From: Vitreoscilla massiliensis
GTDB taxonomy: Bacteria; Pseudomonadota; Gammaproteobacteria; Burkholderiales; Neisseriaceae
Length of the DNA: 64,000 nucleotides
Assembly (NCBI RefSeq): GCF_001457815.1
Contig: NZ_LN898219.1
Coordinates: 291,878 to 355,877 of the forward strand
Reading direction: 5' to 3'
Each line of letters begins with the position of its first letter. The stretch's first letter is position 1. Made by a program: the position numbers and the translations under genes. The notes beneath the pieces were generated by a model. It searched no databases and was not told where the DNA came from. It saw only the letters and a list, made by a program, of their open reading frames with translations. This document shows positions 42,313 through 50,091 of the stretch, piece by piece.

Positions 42313-43710
42313 CTATAACACGGCGACCGCATGGGCGGCCAAGCGTGAGCGTTCGCCGTGTTGCATGGTGATGTGGCCAAAATGCGGCCAGTTCTTAAAG
42401 CGGTCGACCAAATAGGTCAAACCACTGGAACCTTCGCTTAAATAGGGTGTGTCGATTTGCGCTAAGTTCCCCATGCAAACGATTTTGGTGCCTTCGCCAG
42501 CGCGGGTAATCATGGTTTTCATCTGTTTGGAGGTCAGGTTTTGCGCCTCGTCTATGATGAGGAATTTGTGTTGGAAGGTGCGCCCGCGCATGAAATTGAT
42601 GGATTTGATTTTGATTTTGCTCGCCACCATGTCGTGGGTGGCGGCGCGCGCCCAATCACCGCCCATGTCGTCGCTGTGGGTGAGCACTTCCAAATTGTCT
42701 TCCAGCGCGCCCATCCACGGGTTCATTTTTTCTTCTTCGGTGCCGGGCAAGAAACCAATGTCATTGCCCAAGGGCACGGTGACACGCGTCATGATGATTT
42801 CGCTGTAACGCTGCTGGTCCAAAACTTGGGTCAAGGCCGAGGCCAAGGTGAGCAAGGTCTTGCCGGTGCCGGCTTGGCCAAGCAAGGTGACCAAATCAAT
42901 TTCAGGGTCCATCAACAGGTTTAAGGCATAGTTTTGCCCCCAATTGCGCGCGGTGATGCCAAACACGCTGTTTTTAGGATGGGTATAGTCTTTGACGGTT
43001 TGCAATATGGCGACTTTGTCGGCGCGATTGACTTCGCGCACACGCGCTTGCAGGGTTTTTTCACCGTCTTCGTCTAACAATAATTCGTTTGGCAACATTT
43101 GCAAGGCATCGTCGCCTTGGATGCGGTAAAACACCGAGCCTTGTTCTTGCCACGATTGCAATTCACTGCCATTGCGCAGCCAAAATTCGCCGTCCAATTG
43201 GCGGTAGCCGGTGTAGAGGACATCGCTGTCTTCCAACACCTTGTCATTGAAATAGTCTTCGGCGTGCAAACCCAAGGCGCGCGCCTTGATGCGGATGTTG
43301 ATGTCTTTCGAGACCAAAGCCACATGTTCGTAGCCATTTTTTTGTTGTTGCAGGTATTTGACCAAGCCCAAAATCAAATTGTCGGCTTTTTCGCCCAATA
43401 AGGAATCGGGCAGCGACGCGGTTTCTACCGAGGTTTGCAAAATGAGTTTGCCGCGTGCTTCTTTGTGGCCGGCCAAATTCAAGGGGATGCCGGAGGTGAG
43501 CGAATCGGGTTCTTTGCTGAACAATTCGTCGATGTAACGGCTGGCTTGACGCGCATTGCGCGCCACATCGGTCATGCCCACTTTGTGGGCGTCCATTTCT
43601 TCTAAAGTGATGAGGGGGATGTAAATGTCGTGTTCGTCGAAACGGAACAGGCTTTGCGGGTCATGTAACAATACATTGGTATCGAGCACAAACAGTTTCT
43701 TGGTCGTCAT
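42313..43710 (-). CDS. PhoH family ATPase with N-terminal PIN domain
   Basis: 465 residues: PIN domain (about 1-150) with acidic residues KLFVLDTNVLLHD, LEEMDAHKVG and VSKDINIRIKA; then a PhoH ATPase domain (about 245-460) with Walker A LLGQAGTGKTLL, Walker B FLIIDEAQNLT and TRAGEGTKIVCMGNLAQIDTPYL. PIN-PhoH proteins couple a predicted RNase to an ATP-driven helicase-like motor (the YlaK/PhoH2 type). Single gene. Confidence 0.92.
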   Translation of the reverse strand: MTTKKLFVLDTNVLLHDPQSLFRFDEHDIYIPLITLEEMDAHKVGMTDVARNARQASRYIDELFSKEPDSLTSGIPLNLAGHKEARGKLILQTSVETASLPDSLLGEKADNLILGLVKYLQQQKNGYEHVALVSKDINIRIKARALGLHAEDYFNDKVLEDSDVLYTGYRQLDGEFWLRNGSELQSWQEQGSVFYRIQGDDALQMLPNELLLDEDGEKTLQARVREVNRADKVAILQTVKDYTHPKNSVFGITARNWGQNYALNLLMDPEIDLVTLLGQAGTGKTLLTLASALTQVLDQQRYSEIIMTRVTVPLGNDIGFLPGTEEEKMNPWMGALEDNLEVLTHSDDMGGDWARAATHDMVASKIKIKSINFMRGRTFQHKFLIIDEAQNLTSKQMKTMITRAGEGTKIVCMGNLAQIDTPYLSEGSSGLTYLVDRFKNWPHFGHITMQHGERSRLAAHAVAVL

Positions 43711-43892
43711 GTAAACCCTCCACTTGTGACAGGAATGTCATCCTTAGGTAGCAAGCTTACCCATGCGGCCTGTAAGCTTGGTTGTCAATTGGTTACAGAA
43801 GTGCCTTACTGACAGTGTGAGCCTAAGCGCCAAGCTTGGCAAACCCTGTCAACGCCAACACAGCATAAAAGTCTTACATGACAGTAACGTGA
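43711..43892. other. Intergenic region between phoH and the MFS gene
   Basis: Contains one DUS-like copy (43765-43775), a CCAAGCTTGG palindrome and a TGACA-GGAA-TGTCA inverted repeat near the phoH start. None is clearly assignable. Confidence 0.45.
43765..43775 (+). repeat. DUS-like 11-mer, intergenic
   Basis: GCGGCCTGTAA followed by GCTTGG; unpaired. Confidence 0.85.
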
Positions 43893-45065
43893 CTAGGGAA
43901 GCTGGCGTTTGCGTCCGGACAATAAGCCGTTGATTAATACAATGATTGCCGCTGCGCTCAAAATCCACAACACGCCATGCCAATGTTGCTGTGCTTGTTG
44001 TAATAATCCCAATAAGGGCGGCGCCAATGCTGCCAATAAATAACCCAAACACTGCGCCATGCCAGACAAAGAAGCGGCGCGGGTAGGCGTGTGGGTACGC
44101 AAGCCCATGAACATCAAGCCCAATAAAATGGCGCCGCCCGAGCCAAAGCCTATCATCGCCGCCCACACAGACGCGCCTTGCGGCCACAGATTTAAACCGA
44201 CCAAACCCAATAACATGCACACGCACACCAGCGCCGTCGGCAACACTTGGTCTTGAAAACGCGCCATCAATGGCACGATGACAAAACCGGGCAAGGCCGA
44301 AAACAATTGTAACAATCCGTGTATCGAGCCGGCGGCGCTGGCGCTGTAACCAGCGGCCTGTAACATGCTCGGCAGCCACGTAATAATGCTGTAGTAAATC
44401 AGCGAGTTCACCCCCAAGAACGCAGTCACTTGCCACGCCAACAGGTGTTGCCACACCGGCGTGCTGCTGCTGTCTGCGTTACTACTTGCAGTATGTGCAC
44501 TGGGCGCGGTTGTTTTAAGCTGTGGCAACCAGACGATGAAGGTAACGATGGCAACGAGCACAAACGCAAACAAAGCCTGCGCCCACGTCCATGACCAAAC
44601 GTGCATCAAGGGGATGACCAAGGCCGAACCCGCCGCTGCGGCCACGCCCATGGTGAAGGCATACACACTGGTAATCAGCGCGATTTTGTCAGGAAAGCGC
44701 TGTTTCACCAAGCTGGGCAACAACACATTGCCTATGGCGATACCTGCGCCTATGAAAGCTGTGCCGGTGTACAACATGCCCACGCTCGGCATTAAGCGGC
44801 CTGTAAAACCAATGATGATGAGCAACAAACTCAAGCCCAAGCTGCGGTCTGTGCCGATTTTCTTGGCCAATAGCGGTGCCAATGGCGAAATCAAGGCGAA
44901 AGCCAGCAAGGGCAAGGTGGTTAACAGACCTAAGGCCGAGCTGCCCAAATGCAAATCTGTACCGATGTTTTGCATCACCGGCCCGATGCTGGTGATGGGC
45001 AAACGCAAATTACAGGCAATCAACAAAATGCCCCACAGCAACAGCGAAGACGACGGTTTTTTCAT
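43893..45065 (-). CDS. MFS transporter, CynX/NimT type
   Basis: 390 residues, twelve helices. The opening SSSLLLWGILLIACNLRLPITSIGPVMQNIGTDLHL is the hallmark of the CynX/NimT (cyanate and 2-nitroimidazole) branch of the major facilitator family, with the loop-2 region LLAKKIGTDRSLG. Members export small toxic or aromatic compounds. Divergent from an AraC regulator with a 96-base intergenic, the standard layout of a NimR-like regulator beside its pump. Contains two DUS-like copies (44353-44363 read LQAA; 44796-44806 read in another frame). Confidence 0.87.
   Translation of the reverse strand: MKKPSSSLLLWGILLIACNLRLPITSIGPVMQNIGTDLHLGSSALGLLTTLPLLAFALISPLAPLLAKKIGTDRSLGLSLLLIIIGFTGRLMPSVGMLYTGTAFIGAGIAIGNVLLPSLVKQRFPDKIALITSVYAFTMGVAAAAGSALVIPLMHVWSWTWAQALFAFVLVAIVTFIVWLPQLKTTAPSAHTASSNADSSSTPVWQHLLAWQVTAFLGVNSLIYYSIITWLPSMLQAAGYSASAAGSIHGLLQLFSALPGFVIVPLMARFQDQVLPTALVCVCMLLGLVGLNLWPQGASVWAAMIGFGSGGAILLGLMFMGLRTHTPTRAASLSGMAQCLGYLLAALAPPLLGLLQQAQQHWHGVLWILSAAAIIVLINGLLSGRKRQLP
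44353..44363 (+). repeat. DUS-like 11-mer inside the NimT-like gene
   Basis: GCGGCCTGTAA; read MLQAAG on the reverse strand. Confidence 0.85.
44796..44806 (+). repeat. DUS-like 11-mer inside the NimT-like gene
   Basis: GCGGCCTGTAA; here the reverse-strand gene reads it in a different frame (FTGRL). Confidence 0.85.
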
Positions 45066-45090
45066 GATGTGATGTGATTTTTAATAAAGG

Positions 45091-45134
45091 AATACAGTGT
45101 ATTACAAATGCCCCTGTAAAAATTTAGCTATAAT
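45091..45134 (+). promoter_or_regulatory. Divergent promoter/operator region of the NimT-like pump and AraC regulator
   Basis: TATAAT at 45129-45134, 27 bases before the araC-type start, is a consensus -10 box without a good -35, as is common for activator-dependent promoters. AATAC-AGT-GTATT (45091-45103) is a small inverted repeat in the middle of the region and a possible regulator site. Confidence 0.45.
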
Positions 45135-45161
45135 GCCAAAAAATCACTCAAAACAGACAAA

Positions 45162-46028
45162 ATGGTCGATTTTCACCAACACTTAAACCAAACCCACCAA
45201 GGCGCTTTGTCGCAACGCCTCAGCGTTACCCGCGTGACCGCCAGTGCTTGCGATTACGAATCGCCTGAGCACGAGCATGCGCAAGGGCAATTGGTATTGG
45301 CTTTGGCCGGTGGTGTGCGCTGCGCCATCAATGGGCAGGTGTGGATGGTGCCGCCGCAAGGGGCGGTGTGGATACCGCCGCACCATGTGCACACCAATTA
45401 TGTCACCCACAATGCCGAGGTGTGCATGGCATTTATCGCCGCCGACATCGGTTTGGCGGCCATGCCCACCGGCACGATAGCCGTGACTGAGGTCTTGCAA
45501 GCGGTGTTACTGCAATTGGCAGATTTACAGGCCGCATCTGCAGTGAATACCGAGATGGGTGCAGATGAGGTGAACACTAATGAGAAAGAACAGGAATATG
45601 AACAGCGTTTGATGGATGTGTTGCTATTGGAATTGCCACGGGCACAGCCGCAAGCATATGCCATCCCAGTATTGCACCATCCGCGTTTGCAGCCGCTGTA
45701 CCAACAGCTGTTGGCGCAGCCGCAAAACCGCGACAGCAGCCAAACTTGGGCAGAGCGTTTGGCCATCAGCGAACGCACACTGCTGCGTTTGGTGAAGCAA
45801 GACACGGGCTTGAGTTTCGCGCGTTGGCGTCAGCAAGTACAGTTATTGCACGCCTTATTGCAATTGGCGGCGGGCAAAAGCGTGCAGCAAGCGGCGATGG
45901 ATTTGGGTTATGAATCGGTGAGCGCCTTCATTACTGTGTTCAAAAAACGCTTGGGCACCACACCCAAACGCTATTTTTCGGCACCAAATAAAGGCGAGTG
46001 GCGCACGCACAAGCCAACCAAGGATTGA
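45162..46028 (+). CDS. AraC family regulator (NimR-like)
   Basis: 288 residues: N-terminal cupin domain (EHEHAQGQLVLALAGGVRCAINGQVWMVPPQGAVWIPPHHVHTNYV) and C-terminal double helix-turn-helix (LAISERTLLRLVKQDTGLSFARWRQQVQLLHALLQLAAGKSVQQAAMDLGYESVSAFITVFKKRLGTTPKRYF). This cupin/AraC layout is that of NimR, which controls the neighbouring nimT-type pump. Residues 118-150 form a variable insertion. Contains a DUS-like copy (45525-45535) read LQAA. Confidence 0.9.
   Translation: MVDFHQHLNQTHQGALSQRLSVTRVTASACDYESPEHEHAQGQLVLALAGGVRCAINGQVWMVPPQGAVWIPPHHVHTNYVTHNAEVCMAFIAADIGLAAMPTGTIAVTEVLQAVLLQLADLQAASAVNTEMGADEVNTNEKEQEYEQRLMDVLLLELPRAQPQAYAIPVLHHPRLQPLYQQLLAQPQNRDSSQTWAERLAISERTLLRLVKQDTGLSFARWRQQVQLLHALLQLAAGKSVQQAAMDLGYESVSAFITVFKKRLGTTPKRYFSAPNKGEWRTHKPTKD
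45525..45535 (-). repeat. DUS-like 11-mer inside the NimR-like gene
   Basis: TTACAGGCCGC read DLQAAS. Confidence 0.85.
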
Positions 46029-46126
46029 GGTGTGTGGGTATTGAGAAGTTTAGCGATGAAATGAATAGCGCAACAGCGCTGTTGTGGTGTGAATTCGCAT
46101 CTAGCTTGTGTTTATAACGGGTAAAG

Positions 46127-46269
46127 GCGGCCTGTAAGCTGCAGATGGAGGAATTGACAGCTTGCAGCTAAGTGGGTGAACGCCTGAAAGCGGCCTGTAA
46201 ACCGTAAATCGTGATTTTGAAAGCTTTCAGATACGCAGTCATGCAATCAATCAGCAATGCGGCCTGTAA
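46127..46269 (+). repeat. Three direct DUS-like 11-mers, 63 and 69 bases apart
   Basis: Exact copies at 46127-46137, 46190-46200 and 46259-46269, all forward. The sequence between copies is not repeated. Confidence 0.88.
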
Positions 46270-46280
46270 GCCAAATCAAG

Positions 46281-46314
46281 CACACGCTGCAAACCAGGCA
46301 GCTTGCAGCGTGTG
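46281..46314. terminator. 12-base hairpin between the NimR-like gene and bcp
   Basis: CACACGCTGCAA and TTGCAGCGTGTG with a 10-base loop lie between convergent genes. Neither strand has a strong T-run, so it may be a stabilising stem or a weak terminator. Confidence 0.5.
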
Positions 46315-46358
46315 TTAGCAAGGCATGTGCCCCACTTTAAACCAAGGGTGAAACAGAT

Positions 46359-46805
46359 TTAGGCAAGGCTTTGCACAAACGCCAATACCTCGTCCACATG
46401 GCCTGCCACTTTGACTTTGCGCCATTCTTTTAACAATGCGCCGTCTGCACCGAGCACAAATGTCGAGCGCTCTATGCCCATCACTTTTTTGCCATACATG
46501 TTCTTTTCTTTGATGACATCAAATTGCTTGCACACGGTTTCTTCTTTGTCGGACAACAACGGGAAATTCAATTCTTGTTTGCAGACAAAGTTTTGATGCG
46601 ATTTGACGCTGTCGCGCGAAATGCCGACCACGGTATAACCAGCGGCTTTGAACGCGTCTATGTTGTCGCGAAAGCCTTGGGCTTCGGTGGTGCAACCAGG
46701 AGTCGAGTCTTTCGGGTAGAAATACACCACCAACGGCAGGTGTTCCGCTGTCACAAAGTCTTCGCCCGAGTCGGCAGGCAAAGTGAATAAATATTGTGCA
46801 TTCAT
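46359..46805 (-). CDS. bcp: Peroxiredoxin, Bcp/PrxQ type
   Basis: Start taken at ATG 46805 (MNAQYLFTLPADSGEDF), although the frame is open to 46946. 148 residues with LVVYFYPKDSTPGCTTEAQGFRD: the peroxidatic Cys is Cys38. The Cys five residues later, the resolving Cys of E. coli Bcp, is Gln here, so it must use another Cys (VCKQELNF, TVCKQF) or external thiols. It reduces hydroperoxides in the cytoplasm. Single gene. Confidence 0.92.
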   Translation of the reverse strand: MNAQYLFTLPADSGEDFVTAEHLPLVVYFYPKDSTPGCTTEAQGFRDNIDAFKAAGYTVVGISRDSVKSHQNFVCKQELNFPLLSDKEETVCKQFDVIKEKNMYGKKVMGIERSTFVLGADGALLKEWRKVKVAGHVDEVLAFVQSLA

Positions 46806-46863
46806 AATCAGGTATCCATAAACAAAACCATGGACATTGTAACACCGCCCATGGTTTTGTGAT

Positions 46864-46874
46864 TTACAGGCCGC
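46864..46874 (-). repeat. DUS-like 11-mer upstream of bcp
   Basis: TTACAGGCCGC in the 210-base gap between bcp and the amidase gene; unpaired. Confidence 0.85.
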
Positions 46875-47015
46875 TTTAAGATGAGTGGCGCTGCTTTTTG
46901 TAAGAAATAGGGATGAAGCAAACACAACATCGATAATGCTAAACACAGTGTCACTCCGACTTACTAACCCGAAATAAAACCACCACTATTCACACATTAA
47001 TCATACCCAAACACA

Positions 47016-48305
47016 TTATTGGGCTTGAGCCAACACACCTGCCGCTGTCAAAATAAAATCATCGCTTTTCGGTTTGCCTATCAGCTGTACCGCCAATGGC
47101 AGCGTGCCCGTGTTGGTAAGTGGGATGGTGACCGTTGGCAAGCCCAATACCTGCCATGGGCGGCTCATAAACGGTGCACCGGTGCCGGTTTCTTTCAAGG
47201 GCGCGACCCCTGGGGCGGCAGGTGCAATCAACACATCAATGTTGTGCTGTTGCCACCATTGCAACAGCGCTTGTTTCAATACTTCGACCCGTGCCACTTT
47301 GGCCACATAAGCCTCATATGGCAAGGCCAAGCCTGTTTTAATCAAATCGTTTAATTGGGCGCTGATTTGACCGGTGCTGGTTTCGTAAACCAAATTGCGC
47401 GCGACCTCATACGCCATGATGTCGCCATGCAAGGTAGTGAGTTCGGCGATGGCGTCACTGTGCTCAAATACCTGTGCTTGATGGCCTTGTTGGCTCAGCT
47501 TGCCGACAAAATTTTGCAAGGCCAGTGCCATGCCGTCTTCGATCGGGCCTAAGGCACTGCCATCAAAACTACTGAAGCGCAGACTGCTGGGCAAGCTGAC
47601 CGCTGCTGGAGATTTTTGCAGCAAAATGTTTCTGATGAATAAAGTATCATTCACATCATTGCTGATGATGCCCAAAGAGTCGAGTGACTGTGCCAAAGGC
47701 TGGATATTGCGCAGTGAGTATTCATTTTTGCTGCCGACATAGCCAACGCTGCCGCAATACGCCGCAGGGCGAATAACCGAGGCTGCGGTTTGGGTGCCAA
47801 ATGCAAATGGCACCATAAAATCGGCCACGGCGGCGGCTGAACCACTGGATGAACCACCGGGGGTGCGGGTTTTGTCGTGTGGGTTATTGGTTTTGCCGGC
47901 TTTGAAATAGGCAAATTCAGTGGTCACGGTTTTGCCCATCACAATGCCACCAGCGGCTTTGATGGCGGTCACACAAGAGGCATCCATGGCTGGGATGCGC
48001 AGATTGTGGATGTCCGAGCCCATACGGGTGGGAATATGGGCGGTGTCGATGACGTCTTTGACTGCAAATGGCAAACCTTTGAGCGCAGACTGCTCGTAAA
48101 ATTCGCGCTGTGCCTCGTATTGGGCCAAGTAATTTTCTTGGCTGACCAAGTATTGCCACGCCAACACTTCCGGCTCGCGCTCGGCGATTCTGTGATAATA
48201 GGAACGAATGATTTCAGGCACCGTCACCGCGCCTGTATCAAGCAATTTCAATAATTCTGTCAATGGAAAAGTGCAATACTCAGGCTGATTCGTTTTCATA
48301 TTCAT
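47016..48305 (-). CDS. iacH: Amidase signature family enzyme, probable IacH
   Basis: 429 residues with GLPFAVKDVIDTAHIPT (catalytic Lys), TPGGSSSGSAAAVADFMVPFAFGTQTAASVIRPAAYCG (cis-Ser and Ser nucleophile in the Gly/Ser-rich core), the Ser-cisSer-Lys triad of amidase-signature enzymes. In iac clusters one such amidase, IacH, is needed in the late steps that turn oxidised indole-3-acetate into catechol. Its place in the same island supports the name, though it is 6 kb from iacA and transcribed the other way. Alternatives: an amidase acting on indole-acetamide or IAA-amino-acid conjugates. Start 48305 or six bases later. Confidence 0.72.
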   Translation of the reverse strand: MNMKTNQPEYCTFPLTELLKLLDTGAVTVPEIIRSYYHRIAEREPEVLAWQYLVSQENYLAQYEAQREFYEQSALKGLPFAVKDVIDTAHIPTRMGSDIHNLRIPAMDASCVTAIKAAGGIVMGKTVTTEFAYFKAGKTNNPHDKTRTPGGSSSGSAAAVADFMVPFAFGTQTAASVIRPAAYCGSVGYVGSKNEYSLRNIQPLAQSLDSLGIISNDVNDTLFIRNILLQKSPAAVSLPSSLRFSSFDGSALGPIEDGMALALQNFVGKLSQQGHQAQVFEHSDAIAELTTLHGDIMAYEVARNLVYETSTGQISAQLNDLIKTGLALPYEAYVAKVARVEVLKQALLQWWQQHNIDVLIAPAAPGVAPLKETGTGAPFMSRPWQVLGLPTVTIPLTNTGTLPLAVQLIGKPKSDDFILTAAGVLAQAQ

Positions 48306-48409
48306 TACTCATGATGTGGGTTTTTGGGTAAATGCCGCCTAAAAATCAATGGCTTCTGTCATGGCCTCTTTTTCAGCATACAACAATTGCCAAATCAATA
48401 GTCATTCAA

Positions 48410-48433
48410 TTTAAGTATAAAATTATACTTAAA
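48410..48433. promoter_or_regulatory. Perfect 11+2+11 inverted repeat, probable operator
   Basis: TTTAAGTATAA (48410-48420), AA, TTATACTTAAA (48423-48433). It lies 105 bases upstream of the amidase and about 210 bases upstream of the MFS gene; the symmetry fits a dimeric regulator. Confidence 0.6.
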
Positions 48434-48513
48434 AAGTAATGGAAAATTACAAATAAAAAGAAAATAATGATTTACACGGCAACGGCACGTTGAGGAAAAG
48501 TGTGGTGGCCAGA

Positions 48514-48545
48514 TTCAACAACAGACACAAAAACCCGTTGTTGAA
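48514..48545. promoter_or_regulatory. Second inverted repeat upstream of the MFS gene
   Basis: TTCAACAAC (48514-48522) and GTTGTTGAA (48537-48545), perfect 9-base arms around 14 bases. It may be a binding site or a leader-RNA hairpin. Confidence 0.4.
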
Positions 48546-48641
48546 AGAAGCAGATACAAAAATAACAAAGACAAAATCAAGACTCCAAAATCAAAACGCA
48601 TTTGGAATATTTGACCACAACTCACAAAGGATGAAATCACA

Positions 48642-50018
48642 ATGATTAAGTCAGAATCTCAAGTTGTAGAGGAACCTACCCATACCCACAGCCATACCTC
48701 GTCTGAGAAAGCCGGCCTGTATTCTTGGTACGTGGTATTGCTGTGTATGGTGGCATACATTTTTTCGTTTATCGACAGACAAATTTTGGCTTTGATGATT
48801 GAACCGATCAAAGCCGATTTGCACATCACCGATACCCAATTCAGTTTATTGCACGGTTTAGCATTCTCGCTGTTCTATGCCTTCATGGGCTTGCCTTTGG
48901 CTTACATCGCCGACCGTTTCTCGCGTCCCAAACTCATCGCCATTGGCATTGTGTTTTGGAGTGTCGCTACCGTGGCTTGTGGCTTGAGCAAAAATTTCAT
49001 CCATTTGTTTTTGTCACGCATGGGCGTGGGCGTCGGTGAGGCGGCTTTGTCGCCAGCGGCGTATTCAATGTTCAGTGACATGTTCAGCAAAGAAAAATTG
49101 GGTCGCGCTGTGGCGGTGTACTCGATAGGTTCGTTTGTTGGCGGCGGCATTGCTTTCTTGGTTGGTGGTTACATTATTGGCTTGTTGAAAGACATGACGT
49201 TGATTTCTGTGCCGGTGTTTGGCATGCTCAAACCATGGCAGTTGGCATTTGTGATTGTGGGTTTACCCGGTGTGGTCATCGGCTTGTTGGTGTTGTTGAC
49301 AGTAAAAGACCCAAAACGCAAAGGTCAAAAAGTGGATGCCAATGGTCAAGTGGCCAAAGTCAGCCTGAAAGACACGTTCGCATTTTTGGGCAAACACCGC
49401 AAAACCTTCACCTGCCATTATTTGGGCTTCACATTTTACGCCATGGCCTTGTATTGCATCATCAGCTGGGCGCCGGCATTTTACATCCGCAAATTTGGTT
49501 TAACCCCGACCGAAGCCGGCTATATGTTGGGCACGGTATTGTTGGTGGCCAACTGTTTGGGCGTGTGGGTAGCGGGCTGGTTAAATGACCACTTCATCAA
49601 AAAAGGCCGTAAAGATGCGCCGATGTTGGTGGGTGTGATTGGTATTGCCGGTTTGATTATCCCGATGTTGACTTTCACCCATACCGACAGCTTGGTATTG
49701 TCAGTGGTGCTCTTGGTACCAGCGATGTTCTTCGCTTCTTTCCCTATGCCGATCTCAACCACCGCCATGCAAATGTTGGCACCTAACCAATTGCGTGCGC
49801 AAATTTCCGCCATCTTCTTACTCATCAGCAATTTGGTGGCGGTGGGCATAGGCACGACTTTGGTGGCTTTGATTACCGATAAAGTGTTTACCAATCCCGC
49901 CATGGTCGGTTCATCGTTGACCATCGTCGGTACGGTGGCGTGTGTGTTGACCTTCATCTTGTTGCAACGCGGTTGCAAAGCCTTCAGCAACAGCATGGAA
50001 TCGGAATACAAAAACTGA
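48642..50018 (+). CDS. MFS transporter, spinster-like / aromatic acid type
   Basis: ATG 48642 follows AAAGGATGAAATCACA. 458 residues, twelve helices. A His-rich N-terminus (THTHSHTSSEKAG) precedes YVVLLCMVAYIFSFIDRQILALMIEPIKADLHITDTQFSLLHGLAFSLFYAFMGLPLAYIADRFSR, which contains the first-half FxDRQ and the loop 2-3 LAYIADRFSR motif of spinster-like MFS proteins. Bacterial members next to ring-hydroxylating dioxygenases usually import the aromatic acid substrate. Here the natural candidate cargo is indole-3-acetate or a conjugate; this is inference from position. Confidence 0.85.
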   Translation: MIKSESQVVEEPTHTHSHTSSEKAGLYSWYVVLLCMVAYIFSFIDRQILALMIEPIKADLHITDTQFSLLHGLAFSLFYAFMGLPLAYIADRFSRPKLIAIGIVFWSVATVACGLSKNFIHLFLSRMGVGVGEAALSPAAYSMFSDMFSKEKLGRAVAVYSIGSFVGGGIAFLVGGYIIGLLKDMTLISVPVFGMLKPWQLAFVIVGLPGVVIGLLVLLTVKDPKRKGQKVDANGQVAKVSLKDTFAFLGKHRKTFTCHYLGFTFYAMALYCIISWAPAFYIRKFGLTPTEAGYMLGTVLLVANCLGVWVAGWLNDHFIKKGRKDAPMLVGVIGIAGLIIPMLTFTHTDSLVLSVVLLVPAMFFASFPMPISTTAMQMLAPNQLRAQISAIFLLISNLVAVGIGTTLVALITDKVFTNPAMVGSSLTIVGTVACVLTFILLQRGCKAFSNSMESEYKN

Positions 50019-50091
50019 TGACAGCCGTGACACAAGTCCAAGCCCTGGGTTTGGACTTGTTGCCATACCCACCACGCTGAAGGAGTGAGAA

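Larger units (their letters stand above)
46029..46358. other. 330-base intergenic region with three direct DUS-like copies and a hairpin
   Basis: No gene fits. Three GCGGCCTGTAA copies in one orientation lie at 46127, 46190 and 46259. An AACAGCGCTGTT palindrome sits near 46069, and a perfect 12-base stem at 46281-46314. Confidence 0.65.
48306..48641. other. 336-base divergent intergenic region, amidase / MFS
   Basis: AT-rich; carries the perfect inverted repeat at 48410-48433 and a second one at 48514-48545. No DUS-like copy and no coding-like frame. It must hold the promoters of both flanking genes. Confidence 0.6.
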
